From contig JAPNXP010000006.1 of the NCBI GenBank assembly GCA_028753945.1, forward strand, positions 1,674,001 to 1,738,000: a stretch of 64,000 bases of DNA, written 5' to 3'. Made by a program: the position numbers and the translations under genes. The stretch is from Hexactinellida sp. DTS-2022. Its lineage: Eukaryota > Porifera > Hexactinellida. This document shows positions 47,901 to 56,900 of this stretch, in pieces. Numbering within the stretch: the stretch's first letter is position 1; each line of letters starts with the position of its first letter. The notes under the pieces were generated by a model. That model was not told the DNA's origin. It searched no databases and saw nothing but the letters and a program-made list of their open reading frames with translations.

Positions 47901-50900
47901 CTTTAGTCCTGCGAAAAGGGTATCTGTACCAGGTGATTCTGAGCCACTCAGTAAGAAACCTAAGCTAACTGAATTCAGTGATAATATCCTCAGTCCATTC
48001 CTGGGTTCCCAATCGACTCAGTCTCCCATGAGTACTGATTTGCCTGATTTGATGTTTGATGGTATTATCACAGGCCCGGTACATACTATGGATATTAATT
48101 TGCTCAATTGTTCCATAAATAACTTGACTCCCCTTATGCAAAGGAGGATTGCCAGTAGTATTGGGTTAGATGTCGAACCAATTTTACTGACTAGAGAACC
48201 ATTACTTCGCCCTCTTATTAATGATTACAAGCAATACTACTGTTCACTGGAAAATAGATTGACAAATACATTTCACATGAATATTTCTTTAGTACCAGTA
48301 TTTGCCGATGGTAATTGTTTGTATCGAGCATTATCCCATATTATATTTGGTACTGAATCGAAATTTCAAATGCTAAAGCAGAATCTGATTTGTAGATTCA
48401 TGTCAAGTCCACAACACTTTCCTAATGTTATGGAAAAATCGGGTTTGTACTCTGAGCAGGAATTGCATGAGCACGTACAACGCATTTCCGCTCCTCATAC
48501 ATGGGGTACTGACGTAGAATTAAGAATGCTAGGAGCTTTAGCTGGCATAGACGTCGTCTCCATTATTGCAACCGATAGTGATTGCAATAAGTGGAGACTA
48601 GACCGTGTGTATATCCATGGTCTACTAACAAGTCCAATGGTATGTGATCCAATCTATCATGGTAAAAAATTAGGAATAGTGTATCATTGCATACACCACC
48701 ATGTAGGTTCTGAACACTTTGATCCGTTTTACTTAATAGCTCAATAAGGTTACATCAGTATTTGAGATCCCTCTGACTATTATAGGGTTGGGGAGTGATT
48801 CAGCTGTATATCATAGCTGTATTCCCACAGTTGCATTGTACTATCTACTGTAGTGTGATTCTCCTGATGGATGTGAATGAGATCCCTCTGACCATTCCTT
48901 TGTGCTCAATTGAATTGGTTAGGGAGTGATACAGCTATGTTTCATAACTGTATGCCGCAGTTATAGTTGATGTATTCTGTTGTGATCCATTTTGTGATTC
49001 AAATTATTCACTCATCCCAATGACTCCAATTGAGCTATTAAAAGTGCAGAAAACAGTACTAATACTGTTTTCTGCCCCCCGACAAAACGGATAATATTGG
49101 CACTAGGCTCGGGGAAAGGTACTGGACATGTCCCAAGTGTGTCCGTTCTATTATAGAATGACCCTGAGGGACCGATCTTATACATTAATGTATTCCCATC
49201 ATGTAGTTGTATGATTTTCTAATCTAACCTATTAACTACATGAACCTTTACTATCTCATTTCCCCTGATGTTCTAGAAGACTACATTTAGTTATTAAAAC
49301 TTACTACCAAATATTGTAGTACCATATTATTTAATCATAGATATACTACAAGGTGCTAACTGCTAAGTGAGAATCTCCCCAAATTTATTTATTGGTTCCG
49401 CGGACCATGGATGCATAATTACTGTAGTAATTTAACTCTACCACGTGAATTATATTATCTTGCAAGATGTTTTCTTATTTATTCTCATAACTTCTAATTA
49501 TTTAATACCTACTTTTCTATACTAATTAGATGACGTACGATCTTAATTATAGTCTGGAGGACTTAATGGGGGACGATGATTCCCCTACACTGGCCTCTAC
49601 ACCGGCCTCTACATTGGCCTCTACATTGGCCTCTACACCGGCTTCTACATTGGCCTCTACACCGGCCTCTACATTGGCCTCTACACCGGCCTCTACATTG
49701 GCCCCTACACCGGCTTCTACACCGGCCTCTACATTGGCCCCTACATTGGCCTCTACACCGGCCTCTACATTGGCCTCTACACCGGCCTCTACATTGGCCT
49801 CTACATTGGCCTCTACACCGGCCTCTACACCGGCCTCTACATTGGCCTCTACACCGGCCTCTACATTGGCCTCTACACCGGCCTCTACATCGGCCTCTAC
49901 ACCGACCTCTACATTGGCCTCTACACCGGCCTCTACACCGGCCTCTACATTGGCCCCTACACCGGCCTCTACATTGGCCCCTACATTGGCCCCTACACCG
50001 GCTTCTACATTGGCCTCTACACCGGCCTCTACATTGGCCTCTACACCGGCCTCTACACCGGCCTCTACATCGGCCTCTACATTGGCCTCTACACCGGCCT
50101 CTACATTGGCCCCTACACCGGCTTCTACATTGGCCTCTACACCGGCCTCTACATTGGCCCCTACACCGGCCTCTACATTGGCCTCTACACCGGCTTCTAC
50201 ATTGGCCTCTACACCGGCCTCTACATTGGCCCCTACAAAAGAGGTAGGAGACGGAGGAGGGCGCAAAATAGAATAGTTGCTAGGAGGCCCCCCATGAGTT
50301 CCCGCAGCCCTGGAACATGGACCAGGCAATCCGATTTCTATTACTACTGGAACTAATCATTAGGTTTGTTACTGCATAAATTCCTACTACAGTGCAACCT
50401 CGATTATCCGGACCCATTGGACCGAACGAAAATGTCCGTATAAGTTAAAGTCCGGATTATCGAGGTCATTTTATCTATAATAGATTAGGATTGGGATTTG
50501 GACCCATGTCCGGATAATCGAGGTTGCACTGTACTTCTCTATGTTTTAGCTATATATTCTCCTTTAGAGATATCTCCTGATCAACTAGCGCAACTTTGTC
50601 TTAGAACTTAGAAAACTAGAGATAGAGAACTTAGAAGCTAGAGAAGCAAACTTAGAAACTCACTTAGTATTTCTGTTAGCTCATTATGAATAATTTCCAA
50701 ATTAAACAATATATGCATATTAAATTCTAATTTACGTATGGTTATTTACGGCATAATACAATTGAAATACAAACATAGATAAATTTTCTGATCATTGTTT
50801 ATTCATTTTAACTTGCCCTATTAAATAGATGTACTGTATAATACATCTATGGAATTAAGTAATTTACTAAGCCATTGTTTCTGCATAATAGATGGTTAAT

Positions 50901-53900
50901 GATGAGATTAAGACCGCGAAGCGGTCTTAATCTCATCATTAACCATCTATTATGCAGAAACTAATTCCTGGCTTAGTAAATCATTACAATTAACTTTGCT
51001 TACCAATAACAATTTACTGAATGATTTAAGTACGTATAATTTAGCAAGCACATATTAAATTATTAATTCTATGTGTTTACTTTAGAATGAATTAACCTTA
51101 TAACCCGCTGAATCTACCCTTCTGAATTTATTGAGCAATTAACTAATTAATTAATAAGTTAGGAGAATTTGAGTGAACCATGACAAGTTGAGCGTAACTT
51201 GAGAAAGTACACCGCAAAATGGTCTAGAATTTTAGACGAGCGGGTACGAGCGATGCAGAAGATAAAACATGGGTTAATAAATATCCTCTTCCGAATACCA
51301 ACATCCTGAATAAATAGTTATAGTGTGTAATTTCCAAGCAACAGGTTGATATATTTATCATTAATATTATTGTTGTTTTGAGGGGGGGAAAGGCCGCGAA
51401 GCGGCCGTTTAATGTGTGGCGTAGTGCATAACACGAACGAACAAAGGTCGCGAAGCGACCTTTGTGAGAGAGCGATCCGTCGCGAAGCGACCGAGACCGA
51501 AGGGCTCGTAGTATTAAACTCAAGATGGGTTATGATAGCAACAAACTTCAAATCTATCAATCGTTCCTGAATCACGTAACAACTTGATAAATGGGTCTAC
51601 AATAGCCTACTTAATATACGGCTAAATATGTCAACGAGAAGGCCAGTTTCTAATTTTAATTATAAGCTAAACTATGCCTCCTATAGTTATTATTTGCTTA
51701 ACCACAAATCTCAGATTCCCAAAAGTGGTTCTATTGGACTCGCGATGGTTGATTACCCCATATGCAATGCAAATAATAACAATAGGAGGCAAAGTTTAGC
51801 TTAGAATGAAAATTAGAAACTGGCCTTCTCAGTGACATATTTAGCTGTATACTAAGTAGGCCATGGTCTAAATAAACAACTTGAGCCTTTCATGACATGG
51901 CAACAATAAAAAATAGCAGCTGTGCCGACAGCATTTTGTTTAATTGCGGATTCATGTTACGTATATATTATTTACAATTGGATATATAACAATGGAGGAG
52001 CCACTTAAGCAATATGTTCAGCTAAACAAAGAATATTATATTAATCAAAATATTCAGTAACTAGCACAGTGGGCATAAAGGACAGCATAGGCGCCGAAGT
52101 TGGGGTTCTGGGGGGGTCCGGACCCTCCAGGTCGAAAGGCTGGGGGGTGCTGGTGTGTACTGGGGGATACTAGGGGAGAGGTCCAATGGGGGGATCCACT
52201 TGGGGGTAACTGGGGAAACCCATAAACAAACACAAACAAACAAACAAACAAACAAACAAACAAACAAACAAACAAACAAACAAACAAACAAACAAACAAA
52301 CAAACAAACAAATAAACACAAAACAATCGAATTTTAATAATACGAGCCCTTCGGTCTCCTTACTACGCCTTGAAACAAATCATCTAGAATTATACAACTT
52401 TGTGGTGTATTAATTAAAATATTCCTCATAAAGTCCCCTTAATAAAATGCTACACATTGTAATTTGTTTGGGAAATTAGCTTTGTTTGGGAAAGTAGCTC
52501 AATAAATTTTGTTTGGGAAAGTAGCTCAATAAATTTCAGTTGCACGATAAGGACAACTCGAATCCAAATAGTACTAAAAGAAAAACATGAAATGCAATAC
52601 AAGCACAAATGATTGGTTAGAAAAATCCTTGCAACACCGGGAACAGATGAAAAAAATCCCAAATTGCAGCATGTTCCTTTGGTGGCACTATATTTTGGTG
52701 GTGGTTTATTGATAGTGCCTCCAAAGGAACATGCTGTTTTTTCGCCATGTCATCATCGCTATGAGGTGTTAAATTATTTCAGAAAGGTGTTTCAAAAGGC
52801 TACGACCCTTATTGAGTGAAAGTTTCGTTTTAGTTCAATTCACTTCAAAGATATTCAAGTTTCAGTATAATATAATAAGTAATGAGTCAGCATTTTATAT
52901 GTGCGTGTTGGGTGATCACCCAACACCAACCAACCCATTCGAAATATAGAATTCACAAAATTGTAAAAACACATTTTTTTGACGATGTCATCATCACTTC
53001 AAGGTGTCAAGACCCATTTGTAGAGGTGTTACGTGGCATAAGGATCAATTGATAAATTGGAAGTTTGTTTCTATCTTCTATAATATCTGAAATTTATGAA
53101 ATATAATTAATTAGTATAATAATGATTAATATTATTTATAATATGACACCAATTTCGATGTCAACTTACAATTATTAAGTTAAATTATTTTGTCATAAAT
53201 AATAAATAAATAAATTTAGTTATCAAGATTCAATTCAGCACACTTGATAACACCTAATAAACAAATTGGAGGCATCTATATAAGTCATATACTGACTGAA
53301 TTAATTATATTTAATTACGTCAGTATATTTATAGGGCAATAGTATTCCTGCATTAAATATAATCACATAATCTGTCGTTGTAAAGGAATATAAAATCTTA
53401 GTTTTCAAATGGAAAATAGAAGCCTAACCGAGCTCACAAGTTAAATCAATACAATTATTACAAGTTGAAACAATAGAATTATAATTAACACTTTCATATG
53501 AACTTGAAGTGTTAGTAAACAAAGGGAAATTGCAACTCAATTGGGGCACAAATGAAACCCAATTTGAAAATTCGTGCACTGTGAAAAGGTGTAGAATCTA
53601 ATTTTCTATCGAATGCAAATAAATTAAATATTCTGGCACCATTTATTGTTCCTTTTCTAACATTAAACAGGTTTAAAATGTGTCAAAAATTTTTAATAAC
53701 AAATTGTGACCCCAGGTGCACATCTGTAACCCATGAGACACCTGCCCTGAAAATTTCTGTTCTTAGTAAATATTTTTCTGTTCTGTAGAGAGGCTACGGA
53801 TAAAAAATATACCAAGGCACTCATTTCAATACTGGGTCACTATACTAAAGTATAGTCGGCATGGTAATAAAAATCCAAAATTGCAGCCTGTGCCGACGCA

Positions 53901-56900
53901 TGTTCCTTTGGAACACTATATTTTGTTGGTGGTTTATTGATAGTGCCTCCAAGGAACATGCTGTCGGCACAGCTGTAATTTTGGATTTTTTTTCGCCATG
54001 TCATCATCACTATGAAGGTGTTATATTATTTCAGAAAGGTGTTCCAAAAGGCAACGGCCCTTAATGAGTTGGAAGTTTCCATTTAGCTCACTTCATTTGA
54101 GAGATATTCAAGTTTCAGTAGAATATAATCTGTGATGACTCAGCATTTTTTAAGTGCGTGTTGGATATTCACCCAACTCCAATCAACCCATGCGAATTAT
54201 TTAATTTACAAAATTGTAAAAATACATTTTTTTGACGATGCCATCATCACCTCAAGGTGTCAAGAGCCACTTGTATAGGTGGTACGTGGCATAAGGACCA
54301 ATTGATCAATTGAAAGTTTGTTTCTATCTGATATAAATAATTTCTGAGATTAATGAAATTTAGCTAATTAGTACAAATATTTTATTAATTTATTAATAAT
54401 TTAACACCATTATTATGTACAGCAAAATAAATTAAGTTCAATTATTAGCAATTATTATTAATATAAATTTAATTTCACTATCATATTTGAATTCAGCTCA
54501 CTCGATAGCCCCAATAATCTATTTGGAACTGTCTCTATATGTTAAACACAGAGCGAATTAATTAGAATTAAATATGTCATGTATCCATTGTGCAAGAATA
54601 TTCTAAGCAGAAGTAATATAATCACATAATCTGTCGTCGTTATGGAATGTAAAATCTTAGTTTTCAAATGGAAAATAGAAGCCTAACCGAGCTCACAGGT
54701 TGAATCAATATAATAATAACGCATTGAATTCTGATACTATTTATTGTTCCTGTTTAAATATTAAACAGGTGCAAAAATGTGTGGAAAAATATTTAATCGA
54801 AAATATTGACCCCAGGTGCACATCTGTAACCCATAGGCCCATGAGACACATATCCTGAAATTTTGGGTTTTTAGTTAATTAAACTCTGTTCTGTGGATGA
54901 GCTACGGAATAATAATAATAATAAAAATAAAAAATCCAAAATTGCATCCTGTGCCGACGCATGTTCCTTGGTGGCATAGGCGTCGTAAACCGCCCGGGTG
55001 CCTGGAAATGTCCGGGCGGGCCGAAGGGATTGTCCCAATGCTACTAACACTATACTCCGAGTTTACCCGGAGTTTACCCGGAATTTCCGGGCGGCCCGAT
55101 GGATTGACCTTTGCATTTACGACGCCTATGCTTGGTGGCACTATATTTTGTTGGTGGTTTATTGATAGTGCCTCCAAAGGAACATGCTGTCGGCACAGCT
55201 GCAATTTTGGATTTTTTTTCGCCATGTCATCATCACTATGAAGGTGTTATATTATTTCAGAAAGGTGTTCCAAAAAGCAACGACCCTTAATGAGTTGGAA
55301 GTTTCCATTTAGCTCACTTCATTTGAGAGATATTCAAGTTTCAGGAGAATATAATTTGTGATGACTCAGCATTTTTTAAGTGCGTGTTGGATATTCACCC
55401 AACTCCAATCAACCCATGCAAATTATTTAATTTACAAAATTGTAAAAATACATTTTTTTGACGATGTCATCATCACCTCAAGGTGTCAAGACCCACTTGT
55501 ATAGGTGGTACGTGGCATAAGGACCAATTGATCAATTGAAAGTTTGTTTCTATCTGATATATTTTCTGATATTAATGAAATTTAGCTAATTAGTATAAAT
55601 ATTTAATTAATTTATTAATAATTTAACACCATTATTATGTACATCAAAATAAATTAAGTTCAATTATTTGCAATTATGATTAATTTAAATTGAATTTCAC
55701 TATAATATTCGAATTCCACGCACTCGATAACCCCAATAATCTAATTGGAACCGTCTCTATAAGTTAAATACAGAATGAATGAATTACAATTAATTACGTC
55801 AGTACATTAATTGTGCAAGAATATTCTCGCAGGTTTCAATTAGAAAATAGAAGCCTACTCAATCTCACAAGTTGAATCAATATAATTGTTACAAGTTGAA
55901 ACAATGGAATTAGATTTAACACTTTCAATTGAATTGAAGTGTTAGTAAACAAAGGAAATTTCCAACTCAATTGTTGCACAAACGAAACACAATTTAAAAA
56001 TTCGTGCACTGTGACAAGGTGTAGAATTTAATTCTCTATCGAATGCATATAAATAGAAGGGCACCATTTATTGTTCTTTTTCTAGCATTAAACAGGTGGA
56101 AAAATGTGTCCAAAAAATGTGATAAAATATCGTGATCCCAGGTGCACATCTGTAACCCATGAGACACCTGTCCTGAAAATTTCAGTTCTTAGTAATTACA
56201 ACTCTGTTCTGTGGAGACGATACGGACCAATAACCAAGGCAGTATGATTAGAACTGGGCCACTATAGTATAGTATAGTCGGCACAGTAACAACTAACCAA
56301 AGCACTAAGATTAGAACTGGGCCACTATACTATAGTATAGTCGGCACAGTAATAACTAACCAAAGCACTAAGATTAGAACTGGGCCACTATACTATAGTA
56401 TAGTCGGCACAGTAATAACCAAGGCAGTAAGATTAGAACTGGACCACTATACTATAGAATAGTCGGCACAGTAATAATAACCAAGGCAGTAAGATTTGAA
56501 CTGGGCCACTATACTATAGTATAGTCGGCACAGTAATAAGTTGGGGGGCCACTATTCAGATGAGTCATTACAATACAGTGAGCGAACGCTCAATCTATCC
56601 TTATTCAAAGTTATTGTAGAAAATTTGGGGGGGGGGCCCAGGTAAATTTTTGGGGGGCCAGGTCCCCCAGGCCCCCCAGGCCCGCCCATGGCCAGCCCGC
56701 GGGCCTTACGGGCCGATAATCTTTGTTGCGGGCCGTTGGCCCGCAACACCCCGCGATAGGCCCGCACAATACGTTATACTGACAATGGTCAGGACAGTCA
56801 AGAAGTTCAATGACCAATTAACTCAACATTTTGTTAAACTTTAGCAATTTACCCCAATTTACTGTAATTACTATTTTCAGCTCATAATCCTTGTTATGTG

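Larger units (their letters stand above)
41891..51508 (+). mobile_element. Helitron encoding Rep-helicase-OTU, inactivated
   Basis: The 5' end TATATTAAAAGCGG abuts the preceding Helitron's 3' CTCG without the expected TC. It shares about 160 bp of 5' sequence with the 41314 copy. Coding content covers 42726-48747. The same triple-hairpin module closes at 51508 with GGGCTCG. This gives about 9.6 kb, including a minisatellite frame, a pogo-like MITE and a palindrome. The 3' boundary is inferred from the shared module. It lies in a 19.7-kb EFA6 intron, opposite in orientation to the host gene. Confidence 0.65.
54935..56543. mobile_element. Hairpin-family unit with tandem array, near complete
   Basis: Hairpin 54935-55211 (split by a MITE), AT-rich body, the CTGTTCTGTGGAGACGATACGG landmark, then five palindromic tandem units. 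It is the reverse-complement layout of 25182-26939, so this is probably the standard structure of the family. No reading frame of note. Confidence 0.65.

Noticed and set aside
49547..50329. Minus-strand frame of Val-Glu-Ala-Gly/Asn repeats and a plus frame of Leu-His-Arg-Pro repeats
   Set aside because: Shadow frames of the 12-bp minisatellite.
52054..52326. Frames rich in Cys-Leu-Phe-Val
   Set aside because: (CAAA)n microsatellite read in other frames.
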